A model generated the notes under the pieces. It did no database searches. It was given only the letters and a program-made list of their open reading frames with translations, and was not told where the DNA came from. DNA of 64,000 nt from JAEUPI01 sp046348365. GTDB taxonomy: Bacteria > Pseudomonadota > Gammaproteobacteria > Burkholderiales > Burkholderiaceae_C. Each line of letters opens with the position of its first letter. The first letter of the stretch is position 1. The position numbers and the translations under genes are program-made. Of this stretch, positions 47,572 through 55,568 are shown piece by piece. The stretch is from positions 558,001-622,000 of the forward strand of contig JAXMEL010000002.1 in the NCBI GenBank assembly GCA_046348365.1, read 5' to 3'.

Positions 47572-47649
47572 TCAGCTCGCGAATGCGTTGACGCGGAGCC
47601 GGCGCTGCAGGGCCCGCGCGCCCTCGATCCGGATCTCGGTCACCGTCAT
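47572..47649 (-). CDS. Possible 25-residue peptide coupled to the patatin gene
   Basis: The ATG at 47649 overlaps the patatin TGA (ATGA), and the frame runs MTVTEIRIEGARALQRRLR before stopping 13 bases upstream of the FAD oxidoreductase start. It could be a translation-coupling leader, a remnant of a deleted gene, or chance. No homology is recognised. Confidence 0.2.
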   Translation of the reverse strand: MTVTEIRIEGARALQRRLRVNAFAS

Positions 47650-48806
47650 GCCCCGCCTTCGTCTTGCAGCAGTGCGTGGATCACCATGCCGGCGTCGGCC
47701 GGTGGCGGCTGCAACCAGGCCTTGTGCCGCAGCGCGCGCTCGGCGTCGCGCCGGCCGGTTTGCCAGCGGCGCTCGATGCGGCTGCGCGCGAAGTCGATGT
47801 CCTTGTTGTGATCGTCCTCGGGCGTGGCCTTCAGGATCAGCCGCACGATGTCGATCGTGCTGCCGCAGCCGAGCCGCGCGGCACGCTGCAATCGCGGATT
47901 CGCCCGCTGCGCCGGGCTCGCCTGCCGCCACAGCAGATCGACCGCGCGGCGCAGGTTCTGCATCGTGCGGTGATCCTCGAGGTGCTCGCGCGTGCGGCTT
48001 GCATACTGGATGTCCTTGTGGCGCATCAGCGCGGCGCTGATCGATCGCGGCTCGTCCTCGGTCGGGTCCCACAGATCGACCATGAAGGCCAGCGTGTCGC
48101 GGCGCTCGGCGTCGTCCATCACCACGTCGACCGGCGTGTTGGAGTAGATGCCGCCGTCCCAGTACGCGCGGCCGTCGATCACGATCGGCGGGAAGCCCGG
48201 CGGCAGCGCGCCGCTGGCCATGATGTGTTGCGGGCCGAGCCGGTGCTTGCGCGTGTCGAAGGTCACTTGCTCGCCCGCCGCGATGTCGACCGCGCAGACG
48301 GTACAGCGCACGGGGCCGGCGTTGAGGTACTCGAAATCGACCAGGCGCTCGAGCGTGCGCCGCAGCGGGGTCGTGTCGTAGAAGCTCGCCTCGCGCGTCG
48401 GCAGCGTCCTGCGGATGTCGAGCGCGGCGCCGCCTCGGGGCTCGAAGAAGCCGGGGATGCCGCGCGTCAACGTGTCCCACACCACGCCGGCGCTGGCCCA
48501 CGGCCCGAACCACGGCGCGAGCCACGCGGCCCACGGCGACGCGGCGATCGGCGCCAGCGGTTCGTCTCGCGCGATCTCGTCCCAGAACGCGCGCAGCCGC
48601 TCGAGCCGCCGCTCGGGCGGATTGCCGGCGATGATCGCGCCGTTGATCGCACCGATCGAGGTGCCCACCACCCAGTCGGGCTGATGCCCGTGCGCCGCGA
48701 GCGCCTCGAACACGCCGCCCTGATAGGCGCCGAGCGCGCCGCCGCCTTGCAGCACGAGCACGGTCTGCGCATCGCGCGCGGCCACCGGTTTGCGAGAGCT
48801 GGGCAT
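47646..48806 (-). CDS. Patatin-like phospholipase
   Basis: 386 residues. Oxyanion loop QGGGALGAYQGGV (20-32), nucleophile Ser50 in GTSIGAINGA, and the dyad Asp in YWDGGIYSNTPVD. A full-length patatin domain with a C-terminal extension rich in Arg/Gln (RRWQTGRRDAERALRHK). It hydrolyses phospholipid or acyl ester bonds, and no signal peptide is apparent. Its TGA overlaps a tiny downstream frame and the FAD oxidoreductase starts 88 bases later, so the two may be cotranscribed. Confidence 0.92.
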   Translation of the reverse strand: MPSSRKPVAARDAQTVLVLQGGGALGAYQGGVFEALAAHGHQPDWVVGTSIGAINGAIIAGNPPERRLERLRAFWDEIARDEPLAPIAASPWAAWLAPWFGPWASAGVVWDTLTRGIPGFFEPRGGAALDIRRTLPTREASFYDTTPLRRTLERLVDFEYLNAGPVRCTVCAVDIAAGEQVTFDTRKHRLGPQHIMASGALPPGFPPIVIDGRAYWDGGIYSNTPVDVVMDDAERRDTLAFMVDLWDPTEDEPRSISAALMRHKDIQYASRTREHLEDHRTMQNLRRAVDLLWRQASPAQRANPRLQRAARLGCGSTIDIVRLILKATPEDDHNKDIDFARSRIERRWQTGRRDAERALRHKAWLQPPPADAGMVIHALLQDEGGA

Positions 48807-48956
48807 CGGTGTTCAGGAGTCGCGTTGCGCGAAGGCCGCTGGGGACGGCGAGACTAGCACCTCGCGCGGCGCAGCCGGCACGGCGCACGCAAGAGCCCGA
48901 TGCGGCGGCAGGGGACCGGCGGAACGCCGTGATCGACGCGTGCCGCTGACCCGTCG

Positions 48957-49178
48957 CTACGCAGCCATGTGCAGGACGCGAGCGAGCACCGCAAGCGCTG
49001 CCGCGCCCGCTGACAGCAGGACAAGGGCACGCATCATGGTTCGGTGGCGCCTGCGACGATGCTCCGGCCAAACGACGCCGAGCCCCTTGGGCTGAAACAT
49101 CGCGCCGGCGCGCCAGTTCGATGGGTCGGCGTGCCAGTCGTGCCGCGTCTCTTCGAAGGTGGGTCGCGCGTTGCTCAT
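48957..49178 (-). CDS. Small membrane protein with a conserved-looking N-terminal motif
   Basis: 73 residues from MSNARPTFEETRHDWH. The N-terminal DPSNWRAGAMFQPKGLGVVWP faintly resembles the DUF5808-type motif (W..G.f..P..GlGw). A basic patch (EHRRRRHRTMM) is then followed by one C-terminal transmembrane helix (ALVLLSAGAAALAVLARVL). Orientation and function are unknown; the family comparison is tentative. Confidence 0.5.
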   Translation of the reverse strand: MSNARPTFEETRHDWHADPSNWRAGAMFQPKGLGVVWPEHRRRRHRTMMRALVLLSAGAAALAVLARVLHMAA

Positions 49179-49353
49179 GGCGCCATTGTCGGCATCCGGT
49201 CGCTGAATCGAAGTCCCCAGCCGACGCACCCTGTGCACTTGGCGCGTGCACTTTTTCGTACGCGACCGCGGCGTTACGTCGGCCGCTGCGAGCGTCGCCG
49301 AGCGTTGCCCAGGCGAGTGAGGGCTGTGCCCCTGAATGCGGCCGTCGCCGGCC

Positions 49354-49953
49354 TCAGCGCCCGGCGTCGATCGCGTCGCCGCGCCAGCGCCCGTCGCGCA
49401 CGCGCGCCAGCAGCAGGCCCCTCAGCACGTCGTATGTGGCGCGCGCCGCCCGGTTCAGCGGCCGCGCCGCGGCATGGCCGATCGCGATCGTGCGCTCGAG
49501 CTCGGGCTGCACGATGCGCTGTGCCGACACGTGGCCGTCGGGGAAGAACTCGCGCACGCTCGGCCAGTTGGCCACCGTGGCGGCGAGCCCGGCGCGCACG
49601 AAGCCGGCGATCGTGTTGGCCGAGCGCTGCTCGTGCGCGACGTTCAGTGCGAGGCCGAGCGCCGTCGCCTGCCGTTCGAGATAGCGGCGCAAGTGAAGGC
49701 TGCGCGGCCCCAGCACCAACGGCACCGCCGCGGCCTCGGCGAACGGAATCTGCGCCGGCTGCACGCCGGCGCCCTCGGCGCGCCGCAGCAGGTACAGGTG
49801 CTCGTGGAAGAGCGGCTCGCTCTCGATGCCCGGCACCTCGTCGGCATTGGGCACGACGCCGAAGTCGACCATGCCCGACTCGAGCACGTGCCCGGTCTGC
49901 GTGCTGGCGCCGTCGATCACCTGGAGCGTGACCCTCGGCAGCGCGGCAGCACG
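49354..49953 (-). pseudogene. LysR-type regulator remnant: C-terminal effector domain only
   Basis: From LPRVTLQVIDGASTQTG the sequence follows a LysR substrate-binding domain (SGMVDFGVVPN, EHLYLLRR, AEAAAVPLVL, NTIAGFVRAGLAATVANWP) to a normal end at 49354. The first 115 or so residues, with the DNA-binding helix-turn-helix and linker, are absent. The homology stops at about 49941-49957, exactly where the stop codon of the adjacent Bug gene lies. The frame upstream of the junction is antisense-like filler. Not functional as a regulator; it marks a recombination or insertion boundary. Confidence 0.82.
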
Positions 49954-49954
49954 T

Positions 49955-50917
49955 TCAGTCGGCCTTGATGTTGGCTTCCTTCGTGAGCGACTGCCAAAGC
50001 GGGATCTCCGTCTTGACGACCTTGTCCAGCTCACGGGCGCTGCTGCCCACCGCGGTGGCACCCTGCTTGAGCAGTGCCTGTTGCACCTCGGGCTGTCGCG
50101 TCACGGACATCACCGCCTGCTCGAGTCTCTTGACCACGGCCGGCGGCGTGGCCGCGGGCACGAACATCGCGTTCCAGGAGTCGACGTTGAAGCCCGCAAT
50201 CGTCTCGGCCACGGTCGGCACGTTGGGGAATTCGGGGAACCGCGACAGCGTCGACACCGCCAGCGCCTTCACCTTGCCCGTCTTGATGTACTGCGCGATG
50301 GCGGGCAAGGACACCCACAGCAGCGGGATTTGACCGCTCAGCACGTCCACGGTGGCCGGACCGCCGCCACGGTAGGCGACATGCACCATCGGCAGACCGG
50401 TCTTGATGCGGTACAGCTCACCGGCCATGTGGCCCGGCGAGCCCGTGCCCGCCGAACCATAGGAGATGCCTTCCTTTCTGCCCCGCGCGTAGCTTGCCAG
50501 CTCGGCAAGGCTGGACGGCGGAAAGCTCGGATGGGCCACCAGCATCTGCGGCGTGGAGGCCACCAGCGACACGGGGGCGAAGTCCTTCTCGGTGTCGAAG
50601 GGCAGCTTGCTGTAGATGGCCGGATTGATGGTGTGTGACGAGAGCGTGAACATCACCGTGTAGCCATCGGCCGGCGCCCGTGCCACCTGCGCCGTGGCGA
50701 TGCTGCCGCCCGCCCCGGCGCGATTGTCGACCACCACCGGCTGACCCAGCTCGCGCGCCAGAGGCCCCTGAAGGATGCGCGCGGTGACATCGACGCTGCC
50801 GCCCGCAGGGTAGGACACCAGTAGCGTGATCGGCTTCATCGGGTAGTCGGCGGCACCGGCAGCGGCGGCGACGAGGCTGGCCGCGACGGCCAGCAGACCG
50901 GATATCCAGACCTTCAT
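49955..50917 (-). CDS. Bug/TctC-type periplasmic solute-binding protein, second copy
   Basis: 320 residues with a signal peptide (MKVWISGLLAVAASLVAAAAGA). Bug motifs are YPMKPITLLVSYPAGGSVD, VVVDNRAGAGG and LPFDTEKDFAPVSL. It is divergent from the IclR gene and sits next to a CaiB/crotonase pair, so the likely ligand is the carboxylic acid these enzymes break down. Its stop codon abuts the LysR remnant. Different in sequence from the first Bug protein at 2645-3616. Confidence 0.9.
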   Translation of the reverse strand: MKVWISGLLAVAASLVAAAAGAADYPMKPITLLVSYPAGGSVDVTARILQGPLARELGQPVVVDNRAGAGGSIATAQVARAPADGYTVMFTLSSHTINPAIYSKLPFDTEKDFAPVSLVASTPQMLVAHPSFPPSSLAELASYARGRKEGISYGSAGTGSPGHMAGELYRIKTGLPMVHVAYRGGGPATVDVLSGQIPLLWVSLPAIAQYIKTGKVKALAVSTLSRFPEFPNVPTVAETIAGFNVDSWNAMFVPAATPPAVVKRLEQAVMSVTRQPEVQQALLKQGATAVGSSARELDKVVKTEIPLWQSLTKEANIKAD

Positions 50918-51120
50918 GGCGTTGTGTCTCCTTGATGGATTGCCGCCACCGTGTGCGGCCTGTGGAACCGAATGAAAAGTCCCAAAATTCAGGACACGTT
51001 TCCTACTTTGACGAGAGATAGTAGGGAGACATCGCTTACTTTGTCAAGCCACAAACTCCCGACATGCAGTACACTGATCCTAGATTTTGAACAACCTATT
51101 CGTCTGAACGGAACCTGCCG
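50918..51120. promoter_or_regulatory. Bug / iclR divergent promoter region with repeated TACTTTG motif
   Basis: AT-richer than its surroundings. TACTTTG occurs at 51004-51010 and again at 51037-51043, exactly 33 bases (three helical turns) apart, each followed by [A/T]C. The 5-bp inverted repeat CCTAC / GTAGG is at 51002-51006 and 51021-51025. These are candidate sites for the IclR protein encoded next door, but none is a textbook IclR palindrome. Confidence 0.4.
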
Positions 51121-51891
51121 ATGGACAAGACGCTGCTGAAGGGCCTGGCCGTGCTGGAGGCGATCGCCGACATGCAGGGGCAGGCGCGCGTCATCGACGA
51201 TGTCGCGGCGCGCACCGGGCTCACGCGCAGCAACGCCCACCGCACGCTGCAGACGCTCATCCACGCCGGCTACGTGGAGCGGGATCCGATCGACGGCAGC
51301 TTTCGGGGCACCCTGAAGATGTTCGCCATGGGTGTGCGCCAGCAGGGCCAGCTCGACGTGCGCAAGATCGCGCCGCCGCACATGGCCACCCTGGCCCGCG
51401 AGAGCGGCGAGACCATCCACCTGTCCATCCTGGACGGCCTGGACGTCATCTACATCGACAAGATCGACAGCGTGCAGCCGATCCGCGCCTACTCGATGGT
51501 GGGCGGTCGCGCACCGGCGCACGCCGTGGCCACCGGCAAAGCCTTGCTGGCCGCGCAGTCGTCGCTGCAGCTCGACGCGATGCCCAAACGGCTCCAGCGC
51601 TTCACCGCCGCGACCATCACCGACCGCGAGGTGCTGAGGGCCGAACTCGCCAAGGTCAGCCGCGTGGGCTACGCCGTCAACCGCGGCGAGTGGCGCGACG
51701 GCGTCGGTGGCCTGGCGGCGACCGTGTTCAACGGCTTCGAGCGGCCGGTGGCCGCGCTGGGCATCTCCGGGCCGCTGGACCGCCTGACCCCGGCGCGCAT
51801 GAAGACGCTGGCCCCGCGCGTCATCGAGGCGGCGGGCCAGCTTTCCAGGTCCATGGGCTACACCAAGGGCTACTTCGGGGAGTCGGTCTGA
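51121..51891 (+). CDS. IclR-family transcriptional regulator
   Basis: 256 residues. The N-terminal winged HTH includes DDVAARTGLTRSNAHRTLQTLIHAGYVERD (about 26-55); the effector domain has SGETIHLSILDGLDVIYIDKID, VATGKALLAA and GVGGLAATVFNGFERPVAALGISGP. IclR regulators of catabolic operons respond to small organic acids. It lies between the divergent Bug gene and the same-strand CaiB/crotonase genes, 31 bases before CaiB, so it probably controls all four. Confidence 0.92.
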   Translation: MDKTLLKGLAVLEAIADMQGQARVIDDVAARTGLTRSNAHRTLQTLIHAGYVERDPIDGSFRGTLKMFAMGVRQQGQLDVRKIAPPHMATLARESGETIHLSILDGLDVIYIDKIDSVQPIRAYSMVGGRAPAHAVATGKALLAAQSSLQLDAMPKRLQRFTAATITDREVLRAELAKVSRVGYAVNRGEWRDGVGGLAATVFNGFERPVAALGISGPLDRLTPARMKTLAPRVIEAAGQLSRSMGYTKGYFGESV

Positions 51892-51922
51892 CGCCCCGCG
51901 CACCAACGAGAGGACCCTTCAA

Positions 51923-53089
51923 ATGACCAAGCCCCTGCCACTGGACGGCGTACGCGTGATCGAGGTCTGCAACGTGGCCGCCGGCCCCTTCTGCGGCATG
52001 CTGCTGGCCGACATGGGGGCCGACGTGGTCAAGGTCGAGCACCCCGAGGGCGGCGACACGCTGCGCGCCTGGCCGCCGATCAACGACGGCTACAGCGAGA
52101 ACTTCGCCTCGCTGAACCGCAACAAGCGCTCGGTCACGCTCAACCTCAAGGACGCGGGCGACCTCGCCCTGCTGCGCGAGCTGGCCGCCGGCGCCGACGT
52201 GCTGATCGAGAACAACCGGCCCGGCGTGATGGAGCGCCTGGGCGTCGGCTACGCGGCGCTGTCCGCGCTCAACCCGAAGCTGGTGTACTGCTCCATCTCC
52301 GCCTACGGCCAGAGCGGTCCGCGCTCGCAGGAAGGCGGCTTCGACCTCACCGTACAGGCCATGAGCGGCATCATGAGCGTCACCGGCGAGGCCGACCGCC
52401 CGCCGGTCAAGTGCGGCGTGCCGCTGGCCGACTTCGCGGCCGGCCTGTACGCCAGCCTGGGCATCGTTGCGGCATTGCGCTCGGCCCAGGCCAGCGGCCG
52501 GGGTGCGCACCTGGACGTGCCGATGCTGGGCGCCACCCTCGGCATCGCCGCACTGCAGACCTCGGAGTACTTCGGCAGCGGCCGCGACCCCGTGCGCCTG
52601 GGCTCGGCCCATCCGCGCAACGCGCCGTACCGCGTCTTCCGCAGCCGCGACGGCTACTTCGGCATGGCCGCGGGCAACAACGCGCTGTGGCGCGGCGTCT
52701 GCGACGTGCTCGCCCGAGCGGACCTGCTGGACGACGAGCGCTTCGCCACCCCTTCGACACGGGCCAGGCACCAGGACGCGCTGCTCGTGATCCTCGAGCA
52801 GGAGTTCGCGCGAGCCGACACGGCCACCTGGCTGGATCGATTCCGCGCCGCCGGCGTGCCCTGCGCGCCCATCAACACCTACTCGCAGGTGCTGGCCGAT
52901 CCGCAGGTCGAGCACATGCAGTGGGTGCAGCCGCTGGAACTGCCTAACGGCGTGCAGACGCGGACCTTCGCCTCGCCGATGCGCTTCGGTGGAGAAGGGT
53001 TTCCCGTGCGCCTTCGTCCGCCCGCTCTGGGCGAGCACAACGACGAGATCCTCGCGCCGCTGCGCGCGGGCCGGGGAGCAGGGCGATGA
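51923..53089 (+). CDS. CaiB/BaiF-family (class III) CoA-transferase
   Basis: 388 residues. The Rossmann-like start RVIEVCNVAAGPFCGMLLAD and MGADVVKVEHPEGGD, and catalytic Asp170 in GVPLADFAAGLYA (the residue equivalent to Asp169 of formyl-CoA transferase), define a class III transferase. It moves CoA between carboxylates, most often from succinyl-CoA or acetyl-CoA, and so activates an acid without ATP. Its TGA overlaps the ATG of the crotonase gene (ATGA). The acid is unknown. Confidence 0.92.
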   Translation: MTKPLPLDGVRVIEVCNVAAGPFCGMLLADMGADVVKVEHPEGGDTLRAWPPINDGYSENFASLNRNKRSVTLNLKDAGDLALLRELAAGADVLIENNRPGVMERLGVGYAALSALNPKLVYCSISAYGQSGPRSQEGGFDLTVQAMSGIMSVTGEADRPPVKCGVPLADFAAGLYASLGIVAALRSAQASGRGAHLDVPMLGATLGIAALQTSEYFGSGRDPVRLGSAHPRNAPYRVFRSRDGYFGMAAGNNALWRGVCDVLARADLLDDERFATPSTRARHQDALLVILEQEFARADTATWLDRFRAAGVPCAPINTYSQVLADPQVEHMQWVQPLELPNGVQTRTFASPMRFGGEGFPVRLRPPALGEHNDEILAPLRAGRGAGR

Positions 53090-53829
53090 GCGAGCCAAAC
53101 GAACCGCTGCGCATCGAGCGGCGCGACGGCGCGTGGACCTTCGTCCTGCAGCGCCCGGACAAGCGCAACGCCCTCTCGGCCGGCCTGGTCGAACGCCTGC
53201 TCGACGGCGTCGCCGAGGCCCATGCGCAGCACGCGCGGGTGCTGGTGTTCCGCGGCGAGGGCAGGAACTTCAGTGCCGGCTTCGACTTCGCCGACCTCGA
53301 CCAGCACAGCGACGGCGACCTGCTGCTGCGCTTCGTTCGCATCGAGACGCTGCTGCAGGCCGTGGCGTCGTCGCCGTGCCTGACGGTCGCCCTCGCGCAC
53401 GGCAGGAACTTCGGCGCCGGCGTCGACCTGTTCGCCGCCTGCCGCCAACGCATCGCCAGCGCGGACGCGAGCTTTCGCATGCCGGGGCTGAAGTTCGGGC
53501 TGGTGCTGGGCACGCGCCGCTTCGGCCGGATCGTCGGCGCCGAGCGCGCGGCGCGGATCCAGCAGCAGGCCGCCACCTTCGACGCCGCCCAGGCCATCGA
53601 GATGGGGTTCGTGCACGAACTGCAGGAGCCGAACCGCTGGGATGCGGCGATCGCCGAGGCCCTGACCGCCGCGACGACGCTGGACGACTGGAGCCGCAGC
53701 GCGCTTTACGGCGCGCTGAATGGCTCGCACGTGGCGCCGCAGCATGACGCCGACCTGGCCGCGCTCGTCCGCTCCGCGGCACGACCGGGCTTGCGCGAGC
53801 GCGTCAGGCACTACCTCGGCACACCCTGA
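53086..53829 (+). CDS. Enoyl-CoA hydratase/isomerase (crotonase) family protein, atypical active site
   Basis: 247 residues with the crotonase fold: oxyanion segment RGEGRNFSAGFDFADL (56-71) and the second segment AHGRNFGAGVDLFAACRQ (104-121). The two hydratase glutamates are not in place: position 114 is Asp in GAGVDL, and MPGLKFG has Gly134 where the second Glu would be. It may be an isomerase, hydrolase or decarboxylase-like crotonase rather than a hydratase. Coupled to the CaiB gene by a 4-base overlap. Confidence 0.85.
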   Translation: MSEPNEPLRIERRDGAWTFVLQRPDKRNALSAGLVERLLDGVAEAHAQHARVLVFRGEGRNFSAGFDFADLDQHSDGDLLLRFVRIETLLQAVASSPCLTVALAHGRNFGAGVDLFAACRQRIASADASFRMPGLKFGLVLGTRRFGRIVGAERAARIQQQAATFDAAQAIEMGFVHELQEPNRWDAAIAEALTAATTLDDWSRSALYGALNGSHVAPQHDADLAALVRSAARPGLRERVRHYLGTP

Positions 53830-53895
53830 CCGGCCGGGCCCTGAAGCAGGCAAGGCACGCTGCGTCGCGCCGGCAGCATTCGTCCGTGAGGCAAC

Positions 53896-54030
53896 ATGGG
53901 GGGTCAGTTCTTCATGGCGCCCGACATCGGCGACGCGTTGCGTTCATTGGCAGACCCCATCGATGTTCAGAACACGGCGGTTCGCATACTCAGCAAGCAC
54001 CTGAAGGCGTGCGCGGCTGACCAAACATAG
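53896..54030 (+). CDS. Possible small ORF of 44 residues
   Basis: The frame MGGQFFMAPDIGDALRSLAD continues to LKACAADQT. The amphipathic composition looks protein-like (MAPDIGDALRSLADPI, VRILSKHLKACA) but there is no clear ribosome site and no recognised homologue. It could be a remnant of a larger gene. Confidence 0.2.
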   Translation: MGGQFFMAPDIGDALRSLADPIDVQNTAVRILSKHLKACAADQT

Positions 54031-54163
54031 ATGGTGCGAGCGTTTCGAGCCTGTCCTGCTGGCGGGCCAGTAGAGATGTTCGGGGCCTCGCCAGATCCCT
54101 GACAGACGGCATCGCGGGGGACGCTTGCGGCAGCACGTGCGGCTGCCCGGTGTGGTGCACGAC

Positions 54164-54367
54164 TTAGAACAAACAGCGGTGTTCCGGCATGGAACTGCCG
54201 TCGGGGGCAACGCGGCGAAGGTCCGCAACCGCGGCATCGGGACCATTCCGGCGACAGCGCACTGCGGTCGCCATGGGCTCGTCCCGAAAGTTGAACAACG
54301 ACGCGAGGGCCTTCGCTCCGAAACGACCGAAGCGCGCTGATGAGGTTGCGTCGACGCCGTGCTTCAT
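54164..54367 (-). CDS. Possible small ORF of 67 residues
   Basis: The ATG at 54367 is preceded by GAGGA at workable spacing and opens MKHGVDATSSARFGRFGAKAL. The first 35 residues look protein-like; the rest is Arg/Pro-rich and could be chance. It is divergent from hemolysin III copy 2. No family recognised. Confidence 0.25.
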   Translation of the reverse strand: MKHGVDATSSARFGRFGAKALASLFNFRDEPMATAVRCRRNGPDAAVADLRRVAPDGSSMPEHRCLF

Positions 54368-54435
54368 GACGATTCCTCGGTCAGCAGCGCCAAGCCATGC
54401 GATTGCTTCAGGTCCCGCTCGGGCAGAATCGGCCG

Positions 54436-55092
54436 ATGGCAACCGCGAGGATCATCGATCGGCCGCAGACGCTGGGCGAGGAGATCGCCAACGCGATCAG
54501 TCACGGCCTGGGCTTCCTGCTCGCGATCGCCTCGTTGCCGATCCTGGTCTGGCATGCGGGGCGGCAAGGCACGGCGGTGGATGTGGCGGCGGTCAGCGTC
54601 TTCGCCGGCACGATGATCCTGCTGTACCTGGTCTCGACGCTGTACCACGCGCTGCCGGTGAGCCGCGCCAAGCACTGGTTCGCCCGCTTCGACCACGCGG
54701 CGATCTACCTCTTCATCGCCGGCAGCTACATGCCGTTCAACTTCGGCGTGCTGCGCGGCGCGTGGGGGCTGACACTATCGGGCATCGTCTGGGCGATCGC
54801 GGCCGTCGGCGTGGTGGTCAAGCTGCTGAACCGGCTGAAGCATCCGCTGTGGTCCACCGCGCTGTACGTGGCGATGGGTTGGGTCGCGCTCGTCGCCGCA
54901 GCGCCGCTGACGCAGCGCATGCCCGGCGCCGGACTGGCATGGCTGGCGATCGGCGGCCTGAGCTACACGGTTGGCGCGATCGTGTTCCTGTTCGACAACC
55001 GGCTGCGCTATGTTCACTTCGTGTGGCACCTCTTCGTCATCGGCGGCAGCGGCTGCCACTTCTGCGCCGTGCTGTGGTACGCGCGGGGGTGA
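54436..55092 (+). CDS. Hemolysin III / PAQR-family membrane protein, copy 2
   Basis: 218 residues. Same motif set as copy 1 at 38237-38875: ANAISHGLGFLLAIASLP, STLYHALPVS, RFDHAAIYLFIAGSYMPF and HFVWHLFVIGGSGCHFCAVL, over seven helices. The two proteins clearly share a fold but differ widely, so they are old paralogues rather than a recent duplication. ATG 54436 (MATARIIDRPQTLGEE) fits the family N-terminus. Confidence 0.9.
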   Translation: MATARIIDRPQTLGEEIANAISHGLGFLLAIASLPILVWHAGRQGTAVDVAAVSVFAGTMILLYLVSTLYHALPVSRAKHWFARFDHAAIYLFIAGSYMPFNFGVLRGAWGLTLSGIVWAIAAVGVVVKLLNRLKHPLWSTALYVAMGWVALVAAAPLTQRMPGAGLAWLAIGGLSYTVGAIVFLFDNRLRYVHFVWHLFVIGGSGCHFCAVLWYARG

Positions 55093-55202
55093 GTGTGGAC
55101 GAGCAGCACTCCGCCCGCCGCGGGCTGCACCTCGTCTTGCGAAGCTGAGCTTCTCGAGACGAGCGGCGAAGAGCACCCGTGGCCCGGCCACTGACCTTGA
55201 CG

Positions 55203-55568
55203 CTAATCTCGGCGCCGGTACGGCCCGAACCACGGATCGTTCGCCGCGTCCGTGATCCGCGCAACCGACCCGGCCGGCTTGGCCGCCAGATCCGACAGCG
55301 GCCGAATCTCGATTGCCGCCAGGGCCAACCCGGGCTGTGCGAACAGCCAGGCGGTCAGTTCGCGCCGATCGTTAGCGTCAAGCTCACGCTTCAGCGCGAA
55401 GATGATGCATTCCTGACCGCGGATCACGAGCACCAGGCCGCGGGCGTAGAGGTAGCCTGCGAGTCGCCGATGCCACTCGGTGGGTCGAACGCCAGCCGGT
55501 CCGTCACTGAGCGTGCAGGTGAGCCACAGCGCCAGCTTGCTCGAGCGTTGGGTCTTGGGATGGTTCAC
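55203..55568 (-). CDS. Uncharacterised 121-residue protein
   Basis: A GTG start at 55568 is preceded by AAAGGA at good spacing. The sequence (NHPKTQRSSKLALWLTCTLSDG at the start) has a compact look, with charged and hydrophobic blocks such as GYLYARGLVLVIRGQECIIFALKR and RRELTAWLFAQPGLALAAIEIRPL, and ends GPYRRRD. No family recognised. It stands alone on the minus strand between hemolysin III copy 2 and the CoA operon. An accessory or mobile origin is possible. Confidence 0.55.
   Translation of the reverse strand: MNHPKTQRSSKLALWLTCTLSDGPAGVRPTEWHRRLAGYLYARGLVLVIRGQECIIFALKRELDANDRRELTAWLFAQPGLALAAIEIRPLSDLAAKPAGSVARITDAANDPWFGPYRRRD

Larger units (their letters stand above)
53830..54435. 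other. Gene-poor region between the CaiB/crotonase block and hemolysin III copy 2
   Basis: About 600 bases with no recognised gene, RNA or transposase fragment. Two short frames are noted separately. Composition is slightly less GC-rich and frames are broken by more stops than elsewhere. It may be degenerate DNA left by rearrangement at the right edge of the block. Confidence 0.4.

Noticed and set aside
53830..54435. A degraded insertion sequence in the gene-poor region
   Set aside because: No transposase motif, terminal inverted repeat or target duplication could be found by eye.
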